A stretch of 15,554 nt of DNA from a bacterium (GCA_017633195.1 JAGBPV010000062.1:1-15554), one strand, 5' to 3'. Shown: positions 1-8,076, numbered from the stretch's first letter. Made by a program: numbers and translations. Notes: generated from the sequence alone by a model not told the origin.

Positions 1-79
1 ATCACAAAGCTTTAGTACCAAATGTTTCATAAATATTGAACAATTCAAGTCATTGTTCTGGTTTTAATTGTTTAGACAT
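1..79 (-). CDS. Transposase N-terminus (probable IS3-family OrfA), cut by window edge
   Basis: Reading leftward from the ATG at 79, the frame is open to the window edge with two TGA(Trp) codons and starts MSKQLKPEQWLELFNIYETF. A short Lys/Gln-rich start followed by a helix with the pattern QW-x-x-x-F-x-x-Y-E-x-x-G is typical of the helix-turn-helix that opens OrfA proteins of IS3-family transposases in mollicutes; OrfA binds the element ends and is usually fused to the OrfB integrase by frameshifting. A strong ribosome site, AAGGAAGG on the minus strand (forward 93-100), lies 13 bases before the ATG. That is one of the best such sites in the window and unlike most neighbouring genes. Only 26 residues are visible, so the family call is an inference; another helix-turn-helix protein is possible. 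Confidence 0.5.
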
Positions 80-158
80 AAAAAACAATAATCCTTCCTT
101 TCTTTGAAAGAACTATTGCCCAATTTTAATGTCCAAGTTTAAAATTGAAATGTGGAAC
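1..158 (-). mobile_element. End of an insertion sequence (putative IS3 family, IS150-like)
   Basis: Upstream of the transposase start, the minus strand reads GTTCCACATTTC, then AATTTTAAACTTGGACATTA (forward 133-158 region). This resembles the 25-30 bp terminal repeats of IS150-type elements, which contain a conserved TTGGAC block about 20 bases from the tip. The outer boundary is placed near 158 from that resemblance and is approximate: the expected terminal TG..CA dinucleotide is not clear. A 13-bp palindrome, TTCTTT-G-AAAGAA (100-112), sits next to the transposase ribosome site and could form a hairpin that limits read-through translation into the element. The other end and any target duplication lie outside the window. 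Confidence 0.42.
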
Positions 159-448
159 TTTTTTATTTTATGAATAAGAAATTTGATTAACATAATTCAA
201 TATAGAACATTTAGATATAATAAGCAGTATTTTAAAATATGCATTTAGACAAAGTTCTATTTAAAAATATGATATTTAATTAAAAAACGAGATAAATAAT
301 CATAAATACTTATCATTATCAGTTATGAATTAACAAATAAAGTCTAGTTTCTATTATTAAATGAAACTTATATATAAACACAATTATTCTTTAATATCTA
401 AGTTTTTTATTTAGACATTTTTATATTAAATACAGTTAAAATTTAAAT
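159..448. other. AT-rich intergenic spacer without a recognisable gene
   Basis: I see no open frame, tRNA or obvious structured RNA here. It contains a TATAAT at 216-221 and a TATATT at 422-427; the latter is suitably placed for a short-leader promoter of the dUTPase gene (ATG at 449) and follows TTAGACA at 411-417. The octamer TTTAGACA occurs at 244-251 and 410-417, and also at the transposase start (71-78), which hints at remnants of element ends but may be chance. There is a 12-bp AT-only palindrome at 228-239. Confidence 0.5.
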
Positions 449-961
449 ATGATAAAAATTAATTTAAAAGAATTATTGAACTATCAAAAAAAATTTGATA
501 GTTTTGTTTATATTAAAAATAAAGTGATATATAAAGATATTAAAAATAAATTACATTTAGCAATGATGGCTGAATTAATGGAATTGTGTAATGAAATTAG
601 ATGTTTTAATTATTGATCTGATAAAAAAAGAACATCAGATGAATGTGTTTTAAGTGAATTTGCTGATGTTATGTCGTTTGCTTTAAGTGAAGGTATTGAA
701 AAATATAATTTAATTGAAGTTGAAGATATTGAAATTAAAGATTGCAAGAAAACAGATAATAATGAAGAATTAACTGATAAATTCTTAGTTTTAATTCATT
801 TATATAATAATATTTCATGTCAAAAATCAATGTTAAATTTCATAAGTAACTTATTTGAATTAGGATATATGCTTGGATATGATATTCATACAATTGCTAA
901 TGCATATTATAAGAAATGTGATCTTGTAAAAGTAATGCAAGATAAAAGAAATGTTCAATAA
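449..961 (+). CDS. Dimeric all-alpha dUTP diphosphatase (dUTPase_2 / MazG-like fold)
   Basis: Hydrolyses dUTP to dUMP and pyrophosphate in the cytoplasm, keeping uracil out of DNA and feeding thymidylate synthesis. The 170-residue protein carries the metal-binding signature of the all-alpha NTP pyrophosphatase superfamily: E42-x-x-E45 with N48-E49, then E70-x-x-D73. It also has the dUTPase_2 hallmarks NEIRCFNYWSDK (residues 48-59; Trp encoded by TGA) and a late AYYKK-x-x-L segment (152-160). The length matches this family rather than the trimeric beta-barrel dUTPases. The start at 449 is the first ATG after the in-frame TAA at 437 and includes the whole fold; the later ATG at 671 would remove the first catalytic pair. 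No Shine-Dalgarno sequence is visible. Its last 11 bases overlap the start of the next gene. Confidence 0.85.
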
Positions 962-1535
962 TAAAAAAACTTATATAAATGATCTTGCTCAACAATTAAG
1001 CTTATTTGATTTAAACAAATTATTAAATAAAGATAAAGAAATATCTAGTATAGATCAGTCTTTTTTTAATAATTTACCTAAAGAAAAAAATATTAATAAT
1101 TGAATTAATTTTAGATTAATTTATTTTGGTTATATTTTTTTAATAATTGGTTTAATAACCTTATCTTTATTTTTTTCTTTTATAGCATTATATGTCTTAA
1201 AAAATAATCATGAAGCGATCAACACATTAATTGCTGCTATTGTGTTTTGTTTAATCTTTTTTATTGGTTATTTTAGTTTAATGTTTTCATATTCATATAT
1301 CATGAAAAAAGATTTTAAATTATTGAAAACTAAATTTGAATATTTATGAAATAATAATTATTTAATAAAGGATTTTTCACTATATCCACCAAGTATTGAA
1401 ATGATTAATTATGAGCAAAATCCAAGTGATTGATCAAATAATAAAGAAATTCCTAAATTTTCATATTATGCAATTAATATTTCATTACTATCATTACTCA
1501 ATCAATTAAAACTTCTTATAAAACATGAAAAATAA
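951..1535 (+). CDS. Membrane protein of unknown function with two transmembrane helices
   Basis: A 194-residue protein I do not recognise. Residues 1-52 are polar and probably cytoplasmic. Two hydrophobic segments follow (about 55-83 and 92-115) joined by a very short loop, then a hydrophilic tail of roughly 80 residues rich in Asn, Lys, Tyr and Pro, ending in a weakly hydrophobic Leu-rich stretch (178-190). No catalytic motif, cysteine pair or nucleotide-binding loop is visible. Three Trp codons are TGA. It overlaps the dUTPase gene by 11 bases and ecfA1 by 11 bases, so it is probably translated by coupling within the same operon. Position before ecfA1A2T suggests a possible link to transport, but two helices are too few for a normal ECF substrate-binding component (usually about six), so I assign no function. 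Confidence 0.75.
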
Positions 1536-2328
1536 ATTAATTGAAGTTAAGAATTTATCTTTTAAATTTAAAAAAGAAGATGATTATTTTTTTAATAATT
1601 TAAACTTTGAAATTTATGAAAAAGAAAAAGTTGTTATTTTTGGTTTAAATGGAAGTGGCAAAAGTACTTTAGGAAAGATTTTAGTAGGATTGTATAAAAT
1701 TTTTGATGGATGTATTAATTATTTAAATAACAATACTGTTCAAACTAAAATATCAATGGTTATACAAAATCCAGATAATGCTATTATTGGAAAAACTGTA
1801 GAAGAAGAACTAGCTTTTAGTTTACAAAATTTAGATTTAACTTATGACCAGATGCATCTACAATTTAATGAAATTATAAAATTAATGAATTTAGAAAAAT
1901 ATGTAAAAAGTGATATTAATGTGTTATCTGGTGGAATTAAACAAAAAGTAAGCATTGCTTCATGTTTGATTAGTAATCCAAATATCTTAATTTTAGATGA
2001 AATTAAAAATCAATTAGATTTGTATGAACAAAAATATCTTGATGAAGTTATTTATGATTTATGAAAGATAAAAAATAAAACTTTAATTTTAATAAGTCAT
2101 GATTTAAATGATGTTTTTGATGCAAATCAAATATTTTATTTAAATTCTAAGCATGAATTTTTTAAATTTACAGATCCATTTTTATTCATTGATTTTCTTT
2201 ATGAAAATAAATTAGATGAAAAAATTCAAATTCCTGATTTTATTAAATTAAAAAAAGCATTAAATCTTGATTTAAGATTGAATTATGATGAAACTTTAGA
2301 ATTTATTTTTAATAAACATGAAAAATAA
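1525..2328 (+). CDS. ecfA1: ECF transporter ATPase subunit EcfA1
   Basis: One of two ATP-hydrolysing subunits that power energy-coupling-factor importers for vitamins, cobalt or nickel; it works as a heterodimer with EcfA2 on the cytoplasmic face, coupled through EcfT. In 267 residues the ABC motifs are in order: Walker A GLNGSGKST (40-48), Q-loop Q81 in QNPDN, signature LSGGIKQKVSIA (134-145), Walker B ILILD with catalytic E159, and switch H192 in ISHD. The QNP-x-x Q-loop is typical of ECF ATPases. Two deviations stand out: the signature has Ile instead of Gln at its fifth position, and the usual Pro-Thr after the catalytic Glu is replaced by Ile-Lys (DEIKNQLD). TGA encodes Trp180. The ATG lies inside the end of the preceding gene (11-base overlap) with no Shine-Dalgarno site, implying translational coupling. 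Confidence 0.88.
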
Positions 2329-3175
2329 AATTAGTATTAGAAATTTAAATTTTGCTTATATTAAAAATAATTTGGTTTTAAAAAACTTTAATTTTGAATT
2401 TCATACAAATAAAATTTATTTTTTATTTGGTTTAAATGCAAGTGGAAAAAGTACTTTATGTAATTTAATATCAGGCTTAATTCCATTAACATTTGGAGAA
2501 ATAAATTATTTTGAAGAAGTTAAAATCTTCAATAAAAAAACTTCAAAAAACTATTTTAATGAAGTTAATAAAAGAATTGGTACAGTTTTTCAAAATTGCG
2601 AGAAACAATTATTTAGTGAAAATATTTTAGATGATGTTTTGTATACATTAAAACAAAACAATTATAAAGAAACTGAAGCATTACAAATTGCTAAAAAATG
2701 ATTAGAATATTTCAAAATACCAAGTGATTTATATGAAAAAAGTTTTTTTGAATTATCAAATGGTCAACAAAGAAAAGTCGCATTGGCTTCAATTTTTAGT
2801 ATTAATAAAAAATGTTATATTTTAGATGAACCAACAATTGGATTAGATTATGAAACAAAAATAATATTAAGCAATTTATTAAAACAATTAAGAAATGAAG
2901 AAAAAATAATTATTATCATAAGTCATGACTTTGATTGATCATATACTTTAGCAGATGAATGTTTAATGTTAAAAAATCATGAATTAGTATTAACTGATAA
3001 TCCCTATAATTTTTTTAGTAATAATTTAGTTAAAGAAACTTTTACTTATCAACCATTTCTTTTAAAAATTCAGAATGACTTAGCAAAGAATAAGCATTTT
3101 AAAAATTTGATATCATTTAATATTAAAGATATTTCTAGTCTTATTTCATTAATAAAAGAAGGTAAAAATTATTAA
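2318..3175 (+). CDS. ecfA2: ECF transporter ATPase subunit EcfA2
   Basis: Second ATPase of the energy-coupling-factor module, partner of EcfA1. The 285-residue protein has Walker A GLNASGKST (38-46), Q-loop Q92 in FQNCEKQLF, signature LSNGQQRKVALA (146-157), Walker B CYILD with catalytic E171 in DEPTIGLD, and switch H203 in ISHD. The signature has Asn where the family has the first Gly of LSGGQ. Residues from about 225 onward form the C-terminal extension that ECF ATPases use to dimerise. The phenylalanine in the Q-loop (FQ) is usual for the A2 type and helps separate it from A1. It overlaps ecfA1 by 11 bases, and its start shares a 16-base identical junction with the ecfA1 start. The end contains the Shine-Dalgarno sequence and probable start codon of ecfT. 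Confidence 0.88.
3157..3162 (+). promoter_or_regulatory. Shine-Dalgarno sequence for ecfT, inside the end of ecfA2
   Basis: AGAAGG, followed by TAA-rich spacing to ATT codons at 3168 and 3171. The spacing is 5 or 8 bases, the latter ideal for Gram-positive-type ribosomes. There is no ATG, GTG or TTG in the right frame between the in-frame TAA at 3153 and the ATG at 3225, and 3225 is too far (62 bases) to use this site. This supports a non-ATG start for ecfT. Confidence 0.5.
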
Positions 3176-4118
3176 TAAATATCATAATCAAAGTTGCTTT
3201 AAACATCAAACATGATTAAACCAAATGCATCCTGGTTTAAAAATTTTTAGTTTTATTTTTTTATTAATTATAATTTTTTTACCTAATGGATTTTTAGGTT
3301 TAATTATCTTAACAATTTGAATTTTCTTTTTATATGCAATAAGTTTAATTAGATTCAAAAGTTTTATAAAAACTTTTTCTTGAATCTTTATATGAATGTT
3401 GATTTTATTTATTATTGATTGATTTACTTATAGAAATGAAACAGAAACAACAACATTAGCATCTAATGCAATTTTATGAGGAAAATTATCAGGTAATTAT
3501 TATTTACTTTATGGTCAAATTACTTATAACTTATTTTATTTTGCACCAAATACTTGATATCAATTAAGTATTTATACTGTAGTTGTTATTACTTATATTT
3601 TTTTTAAATTATTAATCTTATTTATGTTGGTACAAATTTTAGTAAAAACAACAAGTAGTGTTGATATGACTAATGGTTTTGATATGATATTAAAACCATT
3701 AACTTATTTGAAAATTAATACATCAAGTATTAGTTTAATTTTTGCTTTAGTTTTAAGATTTATTCCTAATTTAATAAGTGAAGCAAAAACAATTTATTTA
3801 GCTCAAAAATCTAAGGGAGTTTTAAATCATAAAAATAAATTTTTTGCAAAAATAAAAGCTTATTCAACGATCATTATTCCCTTATTTGCATTAGGATTTG
3901 AAAAAACAGAAAATATAAGTGATGCTATGATTGTGAAAGGATTTAGTTTTAAGAATAAGAAAAATTATTTTTTTAAATATAAATTAAGATATTTTGATTT
4001 TATTATTGCAAGCATATCATTTGCAATAGTTATTTTTTTAATTTATTTAATTGCTTCTCATACTTTTTTTGCTGCATTTGGTATTGCAAATTCTATTATT
4101 ATAAATAGCGTGAATTAA
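3171..4118 (+). CDS. ecfT: ECF transporter transmembrane coupling subunit EcfT, apparent AUU start
   Basis: Integral membrane scaffold that couples ATP hydrolysis by EcfA1A2 to toppling of the substrate-binding S-component. The N-terminal part has strongly hydrophobic helices beginning right after MHPGLK (the family's DPR-x-K equivalent, about residues 19-24 in this numbering). Seven Trp are encoded by TGA. The cytoplasmic coupling helices carry AQKSKG (residues 212-216) and AMIVKG (252-257), the counterparts of the two Ala-Arg-Gly motifs, but with Lys in place of Arg in both. A final hydrophobic helix closes the protein. The start is unusual: the frame is open from 3156, the only ATG (3225) falls at the conserved motif itself and would remove the residues before it, and a good Shine-Dalgarno site precedes ATT codons at 3168 and 3171. 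I chose 3171; 3168 or 3225 remain possible. Overlaps ecfA2 by 5 bases; truA follows after 2 bases. Confidence 0.8.
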
Positions 4119-4120
4119 AT

Positions 4121-4855
4121 ATGTATTTTTATTCATTAAATATTAAATATGATGGTAATAACTTTTATGGTTCAGCAAAACAAAAAGATGTAAGAACAAT
4201 AGAAGAAGAATTAACTAAAAGTTTAAAGAAGATTTTACAAAAAGACATTAGTTTAGTTTTTGCTGGAAGAACTGATAAAAAAGTTCATGCAATTAATCAA
4301 ACTGTATCTTTTAGTCTAAATGAAAAGATTAAATATAAAAAAGAAGAATTTCTTTTTATTTTAAAAAAAATTTTGCCTAGTGATATTGAAGTTTTTGATT
4401 TTAAAAAACATCAAAGTTTTTTTAATGCAAGATTTGATTGTAAAAAAAGAAGTTATGAATATTTAATTCAATTAAAACCACATAATCTTTTTTTAAGAAA
4501 TTATGTATATCAATATGATAAACAAATTAATTTATCAAAATTTAAAAAAGCAAGCAAAATCTTTTTAGGAACCCATGACTTTTTAAGTTACAGTACTAGT
4601 GAAAAAACAAATACTGTTAGAACAATCTTTGAATTTAAGATTAAAAAAATTGAATCCAATTTAATCAAAATAACAATAAGTGCTAATGGATTTTTAAGAA
4701 GTCAAATTAGAATGATGATTAGTTCATTATTAAGATTTTGTGAAGATAAATTAACTTTAAATGATTTAAATAATTATTTATTAAATCCTAAAAAAGGATC
4801 AAGTCACTTAAAAATAGCAGCTGAAGGACTTTATTTTAAAAAAGCAATTTATTAA
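4121..4855 (+). CDS. truA: tRNA pseudouridine(38-40) synthase TruA
   Basis: Isomerises uridine to pseudouridine at positions 38, 39 and 40 of the tRNA anticodon stem-loop. The 244-residue length is normal. The N-terminus IKYDGNNFYG matches the family opening YDG-x-x-F-x-G. The catalytic aspartate is D52 in AGRTDKKVHA (residues 48-57), and the second RNA-binding half has the NARFDCKKRSYEY block (about 102-114) and NGFLRSQIRMM (about 189-199), both hallmarks of TruA. The gene has no Trp codon. It begins two bases after the ecfT stop with no Shine-Dalgarno sequence, as often seen next to ecfA1A2T in Firmicutes and mollicutes, and is the last gene of this operon. No clear terminator hairpin follows; the next promoter is 20 bases downstream. 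Confidence 0.93.
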   Translation: MYFYSLNIKYDGNNFYGSAKQKDVRTIEEELTKSLKKILQKDISLVFAGRTDKKVHAINQTVSFSLNEKIKYKKEEFLFILKKILPSDIEVFDFKKHQSFFNARFDCKKRSYEYLIQLKPHNLFLRNYVYQYDKQINLSKFKKASKIFLGTHDFLSYSTSEKTNTVRTIFEFKIKKIESNLIKITISANGFLRSQIRMMISSLLRFCEDKLTLNDLNNYLLNPKKGSSHLKIAAEGLYFKKAIY

Positions 4856-4873
4856 AATTTTTATAAAATAATA

Positions 4874-4879
4874 TATAAT
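4874..4879 (+). promoter_or_regulatory. -10 promoter box for the rpsL-rpsG-fusA operon
   Basis: A perfect TATAAT in the 81-base gap between truA and rpsL, giving a leader of about 50 bases that ends with the strong ribosome site AAGGAGAA (4922-4929) before the rpsL ATG. No convincing -35 hexamer is seen, which is common in mollicutes. The region is AT-rich, so chance matches occur, but its position between operons is right. Confidence 0.5.
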
Positions 4880-4936
4880 ATTTAACATAATTTATACACA
4901 AGGATAAGTTGTTAATAATTTAAGGAGAAAATATAA

Positions 4937-5365
4937 ATGCCTACAATTGCTCAATTAGTAAGAAAAGAACGTAAGCAAAAAAACAAAAAATCAAAATCAC
5001 CAGCTTTATTAAAAAATTGAAATACTTTGAATAAAGAAACAAAAGACTGTGCTTCTCCATTTAAAAGAGGAGTTTGTACCCGTGTAGGAACCATGACACC
5101 TAAAAAACCTAACTCTGCATTAAGAAAATATGCAAAGGTTACTTTGACAAATCAACAAGAAGTTTTAGCATATATCCCAGGAGAAGGACACAATTTACAA
5201 GAACACAGCGTTGTTTTAGTAAGAGGTGGAAGAGTAAAAGACTTACCAGGGGTTCGTTACCATATTGTTAGAGGAACTTTAGATACTGCTGGAGTAGAAA
5301 ATAGAAAGCAACAAAGAAGTTCTTATGGTGCTAAGAAAGATAAAAATCAAGCAGCTAAAAACTAA
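4937..5365 (+). CDS. rpsL: 30S ribosomal protein S12
   Basis: S12 sits at the decoding centre of the small subunit and controls translational accuracy. The 142-residue protein starts [12 protein letters not shown] and contains the near-invariant core [20 protein letters not shown] (43-62), the [20 protein letters not shown] block (84-103) and the DTAGV ending. The N-terminal insertion between the start and the core is that of Gram-positive S12. The residues linked to streptomycin resistance when changed are Lys here (K56 in TPKKPNS and K101 in RVKDLPG), so a sensitive-type S12 is predicted. Trp28 is encoded by TGA, so a standard-code reader would wrongly start at 5027. A strong Shine-Dalgarno site precedes it, and 18 bases separate it from rpsG. 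Confidence 0.97.
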
Positions 5366-5383
5366 TAATTAAGGAGAAATATT

Positions 5384-5851
5384 ATGAGAAAATTAAAACC
5401 AGAAAAAAGAAAAATTTTACCAGATCCAGTATATAACTCAAGATTAGTTGCTAAGACCATCAACATGCTAATGTATGAAGGTAAAAAGGGATTAGCACAA
5501 AACATTTTATATGGTGCTTTTATTAAAATTGGTGAAAAAACTAAGAAAGATCCATTAGAAATTTTTAATAAAGCATTAGATAATATCATGCCTTCAATTG
5601 AATTAAAAGTAAGAAGAATTGCTGGAGCTAACTATCAAGTTCCAACTGAAGTGTCTCCTGAAAGAAGAGTTGCTTTAGGTTTAAGATGATTAATTCTTTA
5701 TTCAAGATTAAGAAATGAAAAAGGTATGCAAAATAAATTAGTTGCTGAAATTATTGATGCATCTAATGGTATTGGTGCAAGTGTAAAGAAAAAAGAAGAT
5801 ACACACAAAATGGCTGAAGCAAACAAGGCTTTTGCTTACTTAAGATTTTAA
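5384..5851 (+). CDS. rpsG: 30S ribosomal protein S7
   Basis: S7 nucleates folding of the 16S rRNA 3' domain and contacts the E-site tRNA. The 155-residue protein has the typical start [19 protein letters not shown], the conserved [20 protein letters not shown] block (70-89) with the PERR motif that follows, and the ALGLRW segment (Trp102 from TGA), and ends with [15 protein letters not shown], the usual HRMAEANRAFAHYRW-like tail. A strong ribosome site AAGGAGA (5371-5377) lies just before the ATG. It is followed after 25 bases by fusA in the same operon. Confidence 0.97.
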
Positions 5852-5876
5852 TTAAAGAAAGAATAAAAAAGAAGAT

Positions 5877-7964
5877 ATGGCTAGAGAAATTGAACTAGAA
5901 AATATTAGAAATTTTGGAATCATGGCTCACATTGATGCTGGTAAAACCACAACAAGTGAACGTATCTTATTTCATGGAGGAAAAACCCATAAAATTGGTG
6001 AAGTTCATGAAGGTGAAGCAACAATGGACTGAATGGTTCAAGAAAAAGAAAGAGGAATTACTATTACTGCTGCTGCAACTACAGTTGTTTGAAATGGTTG
6101 CAGATTAAACTTAATTGACACACCAGGACACGTGGACTTTACAGTTGAAGTTGAAAGATCATTAAGAGTTTTAGATGGTGCTGTTACTGTATTAGATGCT
6201 CAAAATGGAGTAGAACCTCAAACTGAGACTGTATGAAGACAAGCAACTAAATATGAAGTTCCAAGAATTGTTTTTGTAAACAAGATGGATAAAGTTGGTG
6301 CAGATTTCTTATTTTCTTTAAAAACTTTACATACTGCTTTAGATGCTAATGCAGTTGCTATTCAATTACCAATTGGAGCAGAAAATGATTTCCAAGGAAC
6401 AATTGATTTAGTTACAATGAAAGCAAGAATCTATGATGGTGAAGCTCATGAAAACTTTAAAGAAGTTGAAATTCCACAAGATATGCTTGAATTAGCAAAA
6501 GAACATCGAACTAAATTATTAGAAGAAATTGTAAATTTTGATGATGAAGCAATGAATAAATATCTTGCTGGAGAAGAATTAAGTGTTGCTGAAATTAAAA
6601 GATGTATTAGAGAAGGTGTTAAAACTGCAAAATTCTACCCAGTATTGTGCGGCTCATCATTTAAAAATAAAGGTGTTAAGGCTTTATTAGATGCTGTTGT
6701 TGATTATTTACCATCTCCAAAAGATGTACCAAGTGTAGTTGGATTTACTCCACAAAATCAACAAGTTGAAATTCATACTGATGATTCACATCCATTTTGT
6801 GCTTTAGCATTTAAAGTAGCAACAGATCCTTTTGTTGGTAGATTAACATTTATTAGAGTATATTCTGGTAATTTAAAAAAAGGAAGTTATATATTAAATT
6901 CAACTAAAGATACTAAAGAAAGAGTTTCAAGATTATTAAGAATGCACTCAAATAATCGAACTGAAATTGATGAAATTAGTGCAGGAGATATTTGTGCAGT
7001 TATTGGTTTAAAATCAACTGTTACTGGAGATACTTTAACTGCAGAAGACAATGATATTATTTTAGAATCAATGAAATTTGCTGAACCAGTTATTAATTTA
7101 GCTGTTGAACCAAAAACAAAAGCTGATCAAGAAAAGATGGGTTTAGCATTACAAAAACTTGCTGAAGAAGATCCAACATTTAGAACATATACTGATCACG
7201 AAACTGGTCAAACTATCATTGCTGGTATGGGTGAATTACACTTAGAAATTATTGTTGATAGATTAAGAAGAGAATTCAAAGTAGATGTTAATGTAGGTAA
7301 ACCACAAGTTTCATATAGAGAAACCTTTACAATTGAAAACTCTGGAGAAGGTAAATATATTAAACAATCTGGTGGACATGGTCAATATGGTCACTGTATT
7401 GTAAAGTTTAGTCCAAATAAAGATAAAGGATATGAATTTATTGATAAAATTGTTGGTGGAAAAATTCCTAAAGAATTTATTAAGCCAATTAATCAAGGAT
7501 TACAAGAAGCTATGGAATCTGGACCTTTAGCAGGATATCCAATGATTGATGTAAAAGCAGAATTGTATGATGGATCTTTCCATGAAGTTGACTCTTCTGA
7601 AATGGCATTTAAGATTGCTGCAAGTTTAAGTTTAAAAGATGCTTCAACTAAATGTGGTCCAGTATTATTAGAACCAATTATGGAAGTTGAAGTTACTGTT
7701 CCTGATCAATATCTTGGAGATGTAATGGGTGATGTTTCATCGAGAAGAGGAAGCATTACTGGAACTGAACAAAGGGGAAATGCACAAATTATACATGCAT
7801 TAGTTCCATTAAAAGAAATGTTTGGTTATGCAACTGATTTAAGATCTTTTACTCAAGGTAGAGGAAATTATATTATGCAATTTTCACATTATGAACAAGC
7901 TCCAAAATCAGTTACAGAACAAATTATTGGAGAAAGACAAAAACTAAAACAAGCTACTAAATAA
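5877..7964 (+). CDS. fusA: Translation elongation factor G
   Basis: GTPase that translocates tRNA-mRNA on the ribosome and, with recycling factor, helps split ribosomes. At 695 residues it is full length. GTP-binding motifs: G1 AHIDAGKT (17-24), G2 RGITI (59-63), G3 DTPGH (81-85), G4 NKMD (135-138). Domains II-V follow, with the domain IV loop [11 protein letters not shown] and the C-terminal [15 protein letters not shown] element. Three Trp codons in the G domain are TGA, which would split the gene under the standard code. The start is fixed by [20 protein letters not shown]. The ribosome site is weak: AAGAAG ends only two bases before the ATG, so ribosomes may be supplied by rpsG upstream. 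A 112-base gap with its own promoter separates it from tuf. Confidence 0.97.
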
Positions 7965-7996
7965 TTAAATTAATTAAAAAAGTATTTATTAACTTG

Positions 7997-8009
7997 TATA
8001 ATGTATAAT
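7997..8009 (+). promoter_or_regulatory. tuf promoter with tandem -10 boxes
   Basis: Two TATAAT hexamers, at 7997-8002 and 8004-8009, each preceded directly by TG, in the 112-base gap between fusA and tuf. They imply a separate tuf transcript with a leader of about 60-70 bases, in addition to any read-through from the str operon. No clear -35 box. Tandem boxes 7 bases apart may widen the start-site choice for this very highly expressed gene. Confidence 0.58.
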
Positions 8010-8029
8010 TAATTACATATTATTAATTA

Positions 8030-8044
8030 GGTACAATATGTACC
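8030..8044. promoter_or_regulatory. Perfect inverted repeat in the tuf 5' leader
   Basis: GGTACA-ATA-TGTACC: 6-bp arms around a 3-base loop. It lies about 20-25 bases downstream of the tandem -10 boxes and 19 bases before the Shine-Dalgarno site AAGAGGGA (8063-8070). It is unusually GC-containing for this AT-rich gap. It could be an RNA hairpin near the 5' end that stabilises the mRNA, or a protein operator; the sequence cannot tell which. Confidence 0.5.
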
Positions 8045-8076
8045 AAAGAATTAGATTATTTTAAGAGGGAATTAAA

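Noticed and set aside
159..448. tRNA, riboswitch or CRISPR in the left spacer
   Set aside because: No cloverleaf, no GC-containing stems and no regularly spaced repeats were seen.
4856..4873. Terminator after truA (ATTTT-TAT-AAAAT)
   Set aside because: The arms are only five A-T pairs without a G-C pair; this occurs readily by chance in such AT-rich DNA.
5362..5589. 75-codon open frame on the minus strand over rpsG
   Set aside because: Antisense shadow of a highly conserved ribosomal gene, with no ribosome site or family resemblance.
5914..6108. 64-codon plus-strand open frame inside fusA
   Set aside because: Alternative frame of the EF-G G domain; the real frame carries G1-G3 motifs.
7311..7496. 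61-codon open frame on the minus strand over fusA
   Set aside because: Antisense shadow of EF-G domain IV; low-complexity Phe/Asn/Ile product.
5877..7964. fusA, rpsL, tuf, miaB and others appearing split into several fragments
   Set aside because: The breaks are all TGA codons at positions where Trp is expected or tolerated in the family; with UGA=Trp the genes are continuous, so they are not pseudogenes.
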